64,000 nucleotides of DNA from assembly GCF_020866965.1 (NCBI RefSeq), contig NZ_JAJATX010000007.1, positions 85,260 to 149,259 on the forward strand, given 5' to 3'. Below the pieces are notes generated by a model, which worked only from the letters and a program-made list of their open reading frames with translations, was not told where the DNA came from and made no database searches. The stretch is from Microvirga roseola (GTDB lineage Bacteria > Pseudomonadota > Alphaproteobacteria > Rhizobiales > Beijerinckiaceae). Each line of letters begins with the position of its first letter. Within the stretch, counting starts at the first letter, position 1. Below are positions 16,319 through 24,193 of this stretch, in pieces. Made by a program: the position numbers and the translations under genes.

Positions 16319-18133
16319 ATGTCTCGCCGCGTCGTTTTTCTCATCGCGCTCATCTCGCTTGCCGTGCTCGGAGCGGCGGCGGCCCCCTGGACCTTGACCG
16401 GGAGTGGGCTCTCGTCGGCAGTGACCGAGCACATGAAGGAGCGCTACGGTCTCGAGCTCAAGGCCGAGGGGCGCAGCACCTTCGCCCTTCTGCCGATCCC
16501 CCGCGTCAAGTTCGAGAATGTCACCATTCGCTTCCCCGGCAAGGCTCTTGAGGCAGAGGGTGGCACCCTGCGAGGGGAGCTGCGCCTGCTGCCGATGGTC
16601 TTGGGCCGGGTCGAGCTTGCGGAAGTCTCCTTGAGTGAGGCGAACATCACGGCCTCATCGAAGGCACTTCAGGGTTTGGACTGGGCCGGGCTCGCCAAGG
16701 CCCGCCCCGACGATGCGCGCGCCCGCCGCCTCATCCTGGCCGGCGCAACGGTCCGCTGGACCGATCTGGAGGATGCAAAGCTCGACAGGGTCAACCTTGT
16801 GGTGAGCTGGGCCGATGCCGATTCACCGCTCTACGCGGTCGGCTCCGCCGTGTGGCAGAACGAAACCGTGCTGCTTGAGCAGGCCTCCCTCACCCCGAGC
16901 CTGCTCGCTTCGGACCAGATCAGTCCGGTCTCGCTGATCCTGTCGGCTCCCTCCGGCCGCATCGCCGTGACGGGCGAGGCGCAGCTCGGAGACGATCCCC
17001 GCATGACGGGAGAAAGCACAATCGAGGCCAAGTCGGTCCGGGATTTCACGCATTGGAGCGGCGTCGAGCTACCGTTCGGCTCGCTCGTCCGGGCTTTGTC
17101 GGTCGCAGGCGATTTTTCCATGCACCGCCGCCGTCTGACCTGGCCCTCCGTGGCCGTGACGCTGGGCAAGGACAAGCTTGAGGGAACGATGGCGGTCCGT
17201 TTCGAGGCGGAGCGTCCCATCATCACGGGCACGCTCGCAGCCGGCACGCTGAACCTGTCGGACCTGTTCGTGCCCTTCAAGCAGGCCCGCAACGAATCCG
17301 GCGCCTGGAGCAGCGAGACCATCGACCTTGCGCATACCACCGGCAGCAGCCTGGATCTGCGCCTGTCGGCATCGAGCGCCCAGCTCGGGCGCCTGCGCCT
17401 CGACGACATGGCGGCCAGCGTCCTCGTCCGCCCCGGCCGGATCGAGGCGTCCATCGGACGCGCCGATTTCCACAAAGGCACCCTGAAGGGCCGCCTGTCC
17501 CTCATCGCCCAGGGCAAAAGCGTGGAGTTCAAGAGCCAGGGCACGTTCTCCGGCGTGGACGTTTCCACCTTCCTGGCCGCAATCGGCGAGCCGCGTTGGC
17601 TCACGGGCGCAGCCCAGGGCCAGTTCCAGCTTGAAGGCTCGGGCAAGACCCCTGCCGAGGTGATGCGTCATGCCCAGGGGCGCTCATCGGTCACGGTCAA
17701 GGAAGGCGAGCTTGTCGGGCTTGCTCTCGACGACGCCCTCCGGAGGGTCGAGAAGCGACCGCTCCTCGCCTCTCTCAACTGGAAGAGCGGCCGAACGGCA
17801 TTCGATCAGGCTCAGGCACAACTCGTCGTGGAGAAGGGCATCGGCAAGGTCCTGGACACCCGCCTCACGGCCCCGACCATTCAGGCCGGCCTCGACGGGC
17901 AGGTCTCACTGGTGGACCGCGCCCTCAGCCTGAAAGCGCATGTCTCCCAGGCAGGCGCTAGCCCCGACCCCGACGTGGCCCTCGAATTCGACATCACGGG
18001 CGGATGGGACAGCGTCACCGTGATGCCGGACGTGCGCTCTCTCATCAAGCGTTCGGGAGCGGCCAAGCCTCTCTTCGGCCGCCAGCAGCTGATCCAGCCC
18101 AGCAGCCAGAACCCTCTCGCAACGGCTCAGTGA
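16319..18133 (+). CDS. AsmA-family protein
   Basis: A 604-aa protein anchored by one N-terminal helix (about residues 4-24) with a large periplasmic part. It has the AsmA layout: an N-terminal domain with a KFENVTIRFPGKALEAEGG-like strand pattern and a C-terminal AsmA_2 region with LTGAAQGQFQLEGSGKTPAEVMR and a conserved GxxxLVDRALSLKA stretch. Relatives act in outer-membrane biogenesis and inter-membrane lipid transport. The ATG at 16319 was chosen because the hydrophobic helix begins there; an open frame extends upstream without family features. The last 7 bp overlap the end of the convergent potC gene. Confidence 0.8.
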   Translation: MSRRVVFLIALISLAVLGAAAAPWTLTGSGLSSAVTEHMKERYGLELKAEGRSTFALLPIPRVKFENVTIRFPGKALEAEGGTLRGELRLLPMVLGRVELAEVSLSEANITASSKALQGLDWAGLAKARPDDARARRLILAGATVRWTDLEDAKLDRVNLVVSWADADSPLYAVGSAVWQNETVLLEQASLTPSLLASDQISPVSLILSAPSGRIAVTGEAQLGDDPRMTGESTIEAKSVRDFTHWSGVELPFGSLVRALSVAGDFSMHRRRLTWPSVAVTLGKDKLEGTMAVRFEAERPIITGTLAAGTLNLSDLFVPFKQARNESGAWSSETIDLAHTTGSSLDLRLSASSAQLGRLRLDDMAASVLVRPGRIEASIGRADFHKGTLKGRLSLIAQGKSVEFKSQGTFSGVDVSTFLAAIGEPRWLTGAAQGQFQLEGSGKTPAEVMRHAQGRSSVTVKEGELVGLALDDALRRVEKRPLLASLNWKSGRTAFDQAQAQLVVEKGIGKVLDTRLTAPTIQAGLDGQVSLVDRALSLKAHVSQAGASPDPDVALEFDITGGWDSVTVMPDVRSLIKRSGAAKPLFGRQQLIQPSSQNPLATAQ

Positions 18134-18930
18134 GCGTTGCGGCGGGAGCGGATGACCGAGCGCTTGCTCAGGAGCGTCGCCGCAATCACGCCGAGCGTTA
18201 CGATCCCGATGAGGATGGTCGAGGCTGCGTTGACCTCCGGCGATAGTCCAAGCCTCACCGCACTGTAGATCCGGATCGGCAGGGTCGTCGCACCGGGCCC
18301 CGTGTTGAAGCTCGCGATCACCAGGTCGTCGAGGGACAGGGTGAAGGCGAGCAGGAAGCCCGCCACGATGGACGGCGCGATCAGCGGCAGCGTCACCGCG
18401 AAGAAGGTGCGGAGCGGCGGTGCGCCGAGGTCCATCGCCGCTTCCTCGAGAGACCGGTCGAAAGTCACCAACCGCGCCTGCACCACCACGGTCACGAAGC
18501 ACATGGTGAGCGTGGTATGCGCCAGCGTAATGGTCCAGAATCCGCGGTCGAGCCCGATGGCGACGAAGAACAGCAGCAGCGACAGGCCTGTGATGACCTC
18601 CGGCATGACCATGGGCGCATAGACCATTCCGGTGAACAGCGTCAGGCCGGGAAAGCGCCCGTAGCGCGTCAGGGCGAGGGCAGCGAGCGTTCCGAGGATC
18701 GTTGCGACGCTGGCCGTGAGCAGCGCGATCCTGAACGTCACCCAGGCTGCCTCCATCAGCGCCTCGTTGCGGAAGAGCATTCCGTACCAACGGGTCGAGA
18801 AGCCCCCCCAGACGGTGACGAGACGGGAGGCGTTGAAGGAATACACCACCAGCAGGAGGATCGGCAGGTAGAGAAAGGCGAAGCCGAGCACCAGGGCCGT
18901 GACGTTGAAGGGGCTGAGGCGGCGCGTCAT
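18127..18930 (-). CDS. potC: Spermidine/putrescine-type ABC transporter permease PotC
   Basis: Inner-membrane permease, 267 aa, six helices. The EAA loop reads EEAAMDLGAPPLRTFFAVTLP near residue 165. The ATG overlaps the stop of potB (ATGA), which fixes the start although the open frame extends further upstream. It ends the potA-potB-potC operon; no binding-protein gene (potD) follows, and the 3-prime end overlaps the convergent AsmA gene by 7 bp. The substrate may be a polyamine or a related cation. Confidence 0.9.
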   Translation of the reverse strand: MTRRLSPFNVTALVLGFAFLYLPILLLVVYSFNASRLVTVWGGFSTRWYGMLFRNEALMEAAWVTFRIALLTASVATILGTLAALALTRYGRFPGLTLFTGMVYAPMVMPEVITGLSLLLFFVAIGLDRGFWTITLAHTTLTMCFVTVVVQARLVTFDRSLEEAAMDLGAPPLRTFFAVTLPLIAPSIVAGFLLAFTLSLDDLVIASFNTGPGATTLPIRIYSAVRLGLSPEVNAASTILIGIVTLGVIAATLLSKRSVIRSRRNAH

Positions 18931-19832
18931 CTCACATTCTCCACCCGACGGGCCTCGGCATCGCGATAGATCACGATGGGCACGACCAGAATAATGAGTA
19001 GGACGATGGCGACCGAGGAAGCCAGCGGCCAGTCCCGGTTGGAGAAGAACTCGCTCCAGAGCTGACGGCCGATCATCAGCGTCTCCGACCCGCCGAGAAG
19101 ATCCGGGATCACGAACTCGCCAACCGCCGGAATGAAACACAGAAGCGAGCCTGCGAGGATGCCCGGCATGGCGAGCGGAACGGTGATCGTCCAGAAGGAG
19201 CGCCAAGGCGTCGAGCCGAGATCGAGCGCCGCCTCGAGCAGCGTATCGTCCATCTTCTCGAGCGTCGCGTAGAGCGGCAGCACCATGAAGGGCAGATAAG
19301 CATAGACGATGCCGATGAAGACCGCCGTCTCCGTGTTGAGGATGCCGAGAGGCTCCGAGATCAGCCCCGCTCCCATGAGGACCTGATTGAGAAAGCCGTC
19401 CGGCTTGAGGATGGCGATCCAGGCATAGATGCGGATCAGGAAGCTCGTCCAGAACGGCAGGATGACGAGGGCGACCAGCAGGGAGCGGTAGCGCTCCGGC
19501 GCGCGAGCCATGGCATAGGCGATGGGAAAGCCCACCAGAAGCAGCAGCAAGGTCGAGACAGCCGCAATCCGCACCGACGACAGCAGCGCCCGCAGGTAGA
19601 GATCGTCGCCGACCAGGAGTTCGTAATTCTCGAGATTGAGCTGCGAGAAGAAGCCGGCGATGTCACTCCAATCGAAAACCGGCCTGTAGGGCGGCTGGGC
19701 AATGGCCGGATCAGAGAGGCTGATCTTGAGGACGATCAAGAACGGCACGAGGAACAGGAGGCAGAGCCAGAGGAAGGGCACGGCCGGTACCAGCCCTTCG
19801 CTCAGCCGGCGGGTCAACGGGCGCTTGTGCAT
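18927..19832 (-). CDS. potB: Spermidine/putrescine-type ABC transporter permease PotB
   Basis: Inner-membrane permease, 301 aa, with six helices. PotB-type features are the long periplasmic loop after helix 1 (ENYELLVGDDLYLRAL) and the EAA loop LEAALDLGSTPWRSFWTITVP near residue 213. It follows potA by only 3 bp and overlaps potC by 4 bp, so the three genes are a tight operon. Confidence 0.9.
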   Translation of the reverse strand: MHKRPLTRRLSEGLVPAVPFLWLCLLFLVPFLIVLKISLSDPAIAQPPYRPVFDWSDIAGFFSQLNLENYELLVGDDLYLRALLSSVRIAAVSTLLLLLVGFPIAYAMARAPERYRSLLVALVILPFWTSFLIRIYAWIAILKPDGFLNQVLMGAGLISEPLGILNTETAVFIGIVYAYLPFMVLPLYATLEKMDDTLLEAALDLGSTPWRSFWTITVPLAMPGILAGSLLCFIPAVGEFVIPDLLGGSETLMIGRQLWSEFFSNRDWPLASSVAIVLLIILVVPIVIYRDAEARRVENVR

Positions 19833-19835
19833 GGC

Positions 19836-21011
19836 TCACTCCGCCAGGATCACCGCCGCGTCGGGCGCGAAGGTGATGTAGACCTGTTCATCCCAGTCGA
19901 TGGGATTCTCCACGAAGCGCGAGGCATTGGCGCGCGTCACACGCAGGATCTCGCCGGTGGCGAGCCTGACCCTGTAGACCGTCCAGTCTCCCAGATAGCC
20001 GATATCCCACACCTCGCCGGTGAGCACATTGATCGCATCGGGCCCCGGCCACTCGCGCTGGATCACCATCTTCTCGGGCCGCACGGCGATCGCCACCGCC
20101 TGGCCGGAATGCAGGACCTCGTCGGGATCGTCGATGGTGAGCGGAACCTCCGCCGAGGGGGTCTGCACACGCCAGAGGCCGTTCTCCTGGCCGAGCACAT
20201 GGCCTTCCAGGATGTTCACGTCGCCTACGAACTCGGCAATGAAGCGGGTCTTCGGCTGCTCGTAGATCTCGCCCGGGGTCGCGACCTGAACGATCCGGCC
20301 ATGGTCCATCACCGCGATCCGGTCGGCCATGGTCATGGCTTCTTCCTGGTCGTGGGTGACGACGATGAAGGTCATGCCCAGATCATGCTGGATGTCCATC
20401 AGCTCGAACTGGGTCTCCTCGCGCAGCTTCTTGTCGAGGGCGCCGAGGGGCTCGTCGAGGAGGAGGACCTTCGGCTTCTTGGCAAGCGCCCGGGCAAGCG
20501 CCACACGCTGGCGCTGGCCGCCGGAAAGCTGGCTCGGGTAGCGTCTGGCGAGCTTCTCGAGCTGCACGAGACGGAGCATTTCCCCGACCCGCGCCACGAT
20601 CTCACCCTTGGGCAGGCCGTCCTGCTTGAGCCCGAAGGCGATGTTCTTCTCCACGCTCATATGCGGGAAGAGCGCATAGGATTGGAACATCATGTTCACC
20701 GGCCGGCGGTAGGGCGGCACACCGGCTAGGTTCTGCCCCGCCAGGGTGATGACGCCCTCGCTCGGGAACTCGAAACCGGCGAGCATGCGCATGAGGGTGG
20801 TCTTGCCGCAGCCGGAGGGCCCAAGCAGGCAGAAGAACTCGCCTTCGAAGATGTTCAGCGTGAGATTGTCGGCGGCGACGGCGTCACCGAAACGCTTCGT
20901 GACGTTCTCGAAGCGGATGAGAGGCTTGGCGTCGGGATCTGACCAGGGGGCAAAGGTACGGCGCACGGCGCCGACAGAGGCGGAAGCGGAATGTCGGAGG
21001 GGAGGAGGCAA
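19836..21011 (-). CDS. potA: Spermidine/putrescine-type ABC transporter ATP-binding protein PotA
   Basis: Cytoplasmic ATPase, 391 aa with the start used here. Walker A GPSGCGKTT, signature LSGGQRQRVALARAL, Walker B VLLLDEPLGALD and the H-loop THDQEEA are all present, followed by a C-terminal TOBE domain from about residue 290. The start is uncertain: TTG at 21011 or GTG at 20966 (VRRTFAPW) both fit homologues, which begin shortly before the RRTFAPWSDP segment; neither has a strong ribosome-binding site. It leads the operon with potB and potC. No potD is found in the window. Confidence 0.88.
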   Translation of the reverse strand: MPPPLRHSASASVGAVRRTFAPWSDPDAKPLIRFENVTKRFGDAVAADNLTLNIFEGEFFCLLGPSGCGKTTLMRMLAGFEFPSEGVITLAGQNLAGVPPYRRPVNMMFQSYALFPHMSVEKNIAFGLKQDGLPKGEIVARVGEMLRLVQLEKLARRYPSQLSGGQRQRVALARALAKKPKVLLLDEPLGALDKKLREETQFELMDIQHDLGMTFIVVTHDQEEAMTMADRIAVMDHGRIVQVATPGEIYEQPKTRFIAEFVGDVNILEGHVLGQENGLWRVQTPSAEVPLTIDDPDEVLHSGQAVAIAVRPEKMVIQREWPGPDAINVLTGEVWDIGYLGDWTVYRVRLATGEILRVTRANASRFVENPIDWDEQVYITFAPDAAVILAE

Positions 21012-21162
21012 GATGCGTGCACTTCGTCCTGAACGAGAAAACCTGGCGCGCAACCTATGACGTTCGGCCCCTGAGAACAACAGGTTAAACGCGGCTTTCC
21101 CCTGACCGCCCCGACCCGAGCGTTGCCGCATAATCCGGCACTGGATTTCCGCCGGTCCGCCC

Positions 21163-21187
21163 GGAACAACCACCCATTTCCATCGTT
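21163..21187 (+). promoter_or_regulatory. EcfG-type general stress promoter
   Basis: GGAAC at 21163-21167 and CGTT at 21184-21187 are separated by exactly 16 bases, matching the sigma-EcfG consensus GGAAC-N16/17-CGTT of alphaproteobacteria. It points at the 53-aa gene whose ATG is 30 bp downstream. It was the only clear match found in the intergenic regions of this window. Confidence 0.75.
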
Positions 21188-21216
21188 CGCCCACCAATGG
21201 CAGAAGGAGTTTCCCA

Positions 21217-21378
21217 ATGCCCGACAAACGTGACACCAAGCACGATCCGGCTGCCAGCGGCAGCCCGAAGGCCCATTCGCCGGACAACGCCGAGAAATGG
21301 GGCGGCGGCTCGAAAGGTTCGAAAGGCGGGATTACGCCTGACGAGCGGCGCAACCAGCAATCCAGCGCCAAATCGTAA
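21217..21378 (+). CDS. Small hydrophilic stress-type protein, 53 aa
   Basis: A 53-aa frame with a near-perfect Shine-Dalgarno AGAAGGAG seven bases before the ATG and an EcfG promoter just upstream. The product is hydrophilic, rich in Lys, Ser, Gly, Asp and Asn, with a WGGGSKGSKGG segment reminiscent of small Gly/Lys-rich stress proteins, and is probably disordered. No family is recognised. It is followed by a 9-bp-stem hairpin and then the DUF2267 gene. Real coding is supported by the signals rather than by homology. Confidence 0.7.
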   Translation: MPDKRDTKHDPAASGSPKAHSPDNAEKWGGGSKGSKGGITPDERRNQQSSAKS

Positions 21379-21403
21379 AATTCAGTTTCATGCATGCTGC
21401 GCT

Positions 21404-21437
21404 GGCCGGGCCTGCCGATCCAGAGGGCGGCCCGGCC
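21404..21437 (+). terminator. Intercistronic hairpin after the 53-aa gene
   Basis: GGCCGGGCC (21404-21412) and GGCCCGGCC (21429-21437) form a perfect 9-bp stem with a 16-base loop. A T5 run occurs only about 11 bases later, next to the ribosome-binding site of the following gene, so it may partly terminate or stabilise the upstream message rather than stop transcription fully. Confidence 0.45.
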
Positions 21438-21465
21438 TGAACGGCTCAATTTTTGGAGGTTCGTC

Positions 21466-21960
21466 ATGAGCGCGAACGGTCTCGAAGTCTTCGACAAGAC
21501 GCTTCAGACGACGCATATCTGGCTCAATGAGATCATGGAAGTGACCGGTCCTGACCGGCATGTCGCCTGGCATGCCCTCGGCGCCGTGCTGCGCACGGTC
21601 CGCGACCGGATCCCACTGGACCTGTCCGCCCATCTCGGAGCGGAACTGCCCCTGCTGGTACGCGGAATCTATTACGACCAGTGGCGTCCCGCGATCCAGC
21701 CGGAGCGCTACCGCTCCCTCGACGAGTTCCTCGAGCAGGTATCGGACAATCTCGGCATGACACGGCCCGTGGATCCTCGCACCGCGGCCTGCGCGGTCTT
21801 TGCCGTGCTGACGCGCCATCTTCCCGAGGGGCAGACCCGCAAGGTTCGCGAAGCCCTCCCCCAGGACATCCAAACCCTGTGGCACGAGAGCGCCTCGTCC
21901 GGCGACATGAACCGCGTCGAGGTGGAGGTTGACCAGAACCGGATGTCCCGCGAAGCCTGA
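21466..21960 (+). CDS. DUF2267 domain protein
   Basis: A 164-aa protein whose residues about 6-135 match the DUF2267 pattern (VFDKTLQTT opening, HVAWHALGAVLRTVRDRIP, AHLGAELPLLVRGIYYDQW and a second helical repeat with AVFAVLTRHLPEGQ). The domain is a duplicated all-helical unit of unknown biochemical function, often encoded among stress-response genes. The ATG follows TTGGAGGTTCGTC. It is probably expressed from the EcfG promoter before the 53-aa gene and leads to two further small genes. Confidence 0.85.
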   Translation: MSANGLEVFDKTLQTTHIWLNEIMEVTGPDRHVAWHALGAVLRTVRDRIPLDLSAHLGAELPLLVRGIYYDQWRPAIQPERYRSLDEFLEQVSDNLGMTRPVDPRTAACAVFAVLTRHLPEGQTRKVREALPQDIQTLWHESASSGDMNRVEVEVDQNRMSREA

Positions 21961-21975
21961 GAGAGGAGCAACAGG

Positions 21976-22257
21976 ATGAAGCCCAAGGCGGACCAGAGAC
22001 ACGACCTTACCGCCGGCCCGGACAAGGGGGAGCCCGGCGAGGGCCATACCCCCGTGCTCGAAACCGAGAACAGAGCCGAATGGCGCGTGAACGACGGCGG
22101 ATCGTTCATCCTGCGCCTCGACCGGACCACCGGCGAGTGGTCCGGCGAGCAGCGACTGATGGATGGCGGCAGCGGTAATCCCCTGTCGCCCCAGGAGGTT
22201 TCGCTGATGGCGCGCGCTCACAACCTGCGTTTCAAGGACGGAACGAGAGCCGGGTAG
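21976..22257 (+). CDS. Small protein of unknown function, 93 aa
   Basis: A hydrophilic 93-aa protein with no recognised family. The first 30 residues are charged and likely disordered; the middle WRVNDGGSFILRLDRTTGEWSG suggests a small beta element. The ATG has GAGAGGAGCAACAGG in front and lies 15 bp after the DUF2267 gene, so the two are probably co-transcribed. There are no membrane segments and no cysteines. Confidence 0.65.
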   Translation: MKPKADQRHDLTAGPDKGEPGEGHTPVLETENRAEWRVNDGGSFILRLDRTTGEWSGEQRLMDGGSGNPLSPQEVSLMARAHNLRFKDGTRAG

Positions 22258-22268
22258 ACGCGACAGGA

Positions 22269-22556
22269 ATGAAGGCGGAGCAGCATGCGCTCGAGGAGGA
22301 TTTCTACCGGGAATGCGCCCGACTGCTCGATGCCGTGCATACCTACCGCCCCTGGATCGGGCGTCCGCCCAACCGGTGGAACAATCGACATCCCGGAAAC
22401 GGGCGCTTTCCGGGCTTCGGCACCATTCGCATGTATGGGTCCAGTCACATCCACGTTTCGCTGCGGCAGCCCGTGATCCTCAACCGGATCTGCCACTCGA
22501 CGGAGGAGGTCTATGCCCTGCTGCGCAAGCTCAAGCTGAAGTCCATGGCCAACTGA
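22269..22556 (+). CDS. Small protein of unknown function, 95 aa
   Basis: A 95-aa basic protein with no recognised family. It has a helical N-terminus, a central segment rich in Arg, Asn, Pro and Gly (about 28-52), and a C-terminal STEEVYALLRKLKLKS helix. The start has ACAGGA just upstream and is 11 bp after the previous gene, making it the fourth and last member of the small-gene cluster; a terminator follows at once. Confidence 0.65.
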   Translation: MKAEQHALEEDFYRECARLLDAVHTYRPWIGRPPNRWNNRHPGNGRFPGFGTIRMYGSSHIHVSLRQPVILNRICHSTEEVYALLRKLKLKSMAN

Positions 22557-22585
22557 AAAAGCCCGGCTCGACGGCCGGGGTTTTG
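22557..22585. terminator. Terminator between the small-gene cluster and the efflux pump gene
   Basis: CCCGGC and GCCGGG around a short loop are flanked by AAAAAG on the left and GGTTTTG on the right, so it can serve both the plus-strand cluster and the convergent pump gene. Confidence 0.7.
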
Positions 22586-22590
22586 TTCGC

Positions 22591-24186
22591 TCAGTGGCCG
22601 CCGGCTCCCGCAGGAGCGGTGCGCGGCTTCTCGATGAAGGGCAAGGCAACGACCAGTCCCAGGAAAAGCACCGTCAGCAGCAGGAAGACATCCGAGAAGG
22701 ACATCACCAGCGCCTCGCGCCTGACGATGTTCGAGAGGGTCTTGAGAGCGGCCTGCCCGGCATCCGACCCGAGATCGTGGAACTTCAGGGTCAGGTTGTT
22801 GAGTGCCTCGACCGCGGTCGCATGGCTCCAGTTCACGCTCTCACGCAGTCGCTGGAGATGGAGATCCAGGCGGTCGTTCAGGATCGTATTGATGAGCGCC
22901 AGGCCCACCGCACCACCGAGATTGCGTGTGAGGTTGTAGAGGCCCGACGCGTTCTTGATCCGGTCCGGCGGCAATGTGCCGAGCGCGATGTTGTTGATCG
23001 GCACCATGCAGATCATCAGCCCCACTCCGCGCAGGATCTGGGGAACGAAGAGCTCCCAGAAATCCCAGTCTTTCGTCAGTCCCGTAATCTGCCAGGTTCC
23101 GAGCGCGAAGGCTCCGAAGCCGATGGCCATCATCATCCGCGGATCGAGCTTGCGCGAGAGGATGCCGGCCACGGGAGCCATGAGAAACATGGTCGCGCCG
23201 GTGACGAACATCGTCTCGCCGATCTGGAGCGAGGAATAGCCGCGCACGCGGGCGAGATAGACCGGGTACAGATAAGTCAGGCCATAGAGGCCGATCCCCA
23301 TGACAAAGCTGAACGAGGAGCCGGCCAGGAAGTTGCGGTCGGCAAAGGCGCGCAGATCCACGATGGGCTGCTTCGCCGTGAAGGCTCTATGGAAGAAGCC
23401 GACAGCGCCCACGACGCAGACGACGGTAAGGACCAGCACCAGCTCGCCCCGGAACCAATCGTTGAGCGGCCCTTCCTCCAGCACATATTCGAGGCCGCCG
23501 AGAAAGGCGGCCATGAGGCCGAGGCCGGCCCAGTCGAAGCTCTTGAACAGGCTGAGATCCGGCTCATCGAAATCCACCAGAAAATAGGTGGAGACGGTCA
23601 CGAAGATGCCGGGCACGATGTTGATGAGAAACAGCCAGTGCCAGGAGAACAGGTCCGTGAGATAGCCGCCGAGCGTCGGGCCGATGGTCGGCGCGAGCGT
23701 CGCCACGAGGCCGATGATCGGCGAGACCACGGGCCGCTTCTCCGGCGGGAAGATCGTAAAGGCGGAGGCGAAGACGGTCGGGATCATGCCGCCGCCGATG
23801 AAGCCCTGGAGCACACGGTAGACGATCATCTGCTCGATGTTCGTGGCCGTCGCGCACAGAAAGCTCATGAACGTGAAGCCGCCGGCAGAGATCACGAACA
23901 TCCACCGGGTCGAGAGCACGCGCGAGAGCGTGCCCGAGAGCGGAATCATGATCACTTCCGCGATCAGATAGCTCGTCTGCACCCAGGAGATTTCCTCCGA
24001 GGAGGCGGACAGGCCAGCCTGGATCTCGGCCAGCGAGGCCGAGACGATCTGGATGTCCAGGATCGCCATGAACATGCCGAAGACCATGCAGAAGAACGCG
24101 AAGGTCCGGCGCCTGCTGACGGACGCGGACGGCGCGGCAGGTCCTGCCGCATGGGGCTTGTTCCGAATGGCGGCGGAGGCGGCCAT
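22591..24186 (-). CDS. EmrB/QacA-type multidrug efflux permease (MFS, DHA2)
   Basis: A 531-aa major facilitator permease with about 14 membrane helices, as in the DHA2 drug:proton antiporters. Family motifs include LDIQIVSASLAEIQ in helix 1, the motif-C-like IGPTLGGYLTD and the RVLQGFIGGGMIP stretch. The ATG at 24186 (MAASAAIR) lies 7 bp after the membrane-fusion gene, so they form an operon; upstream in-frame codons have no family support. With the fusion protein and a TolC-type channel it should export hydrophobic toxic compounds. Confidence 0.9.
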   Translation of the reverse strand: MAASAAIRNKPHAAGPAAPSASVSRRRTFAFFCMVFGMFMAILDIQIVSASLAEIQAGLSASSEEISWVQTSYLIAEVIMIPLSGTLSRVLSTRWMFVISAGGFTFMSFLCATATNIEQMIVYRVLQGFIGGGMIPTVFASAFTIFPPEKRPVVSPIIGLVATLAPTIGPTLGGYLTDLFSWHWLFLINIVPGIFVTVSTYFLVDFDEPDLSLFKSFDWAGLGLMAAFLGGLEYVLEEGPLNDWFRGELVLVLTVVCVVGAVGFFHRAFTAKQPIVDLRAFADRNFLAGSSFSFVMGIGLYGLTYLYPVYLARVRGYSSLQIGETMFVTGATMFLMAPVAGILSRKLDPRMMMAIGFGAFALGTWQITGLTKDWDFWELFVPQILRGVGLMICMVPINNIALGTLPPDRIKNASGLYNLTRNLGGAVGLALINTILNDRLDLHLQRLRESVNWSHATAVEALNNLTLKFHDLGSDAGQAALKTLSNIVRREALVMSFSDVFLLLTVLFLGLVVALPFIEKPRTAPAGAGGH

Positions 24187-24193
24187 GGTTCGC

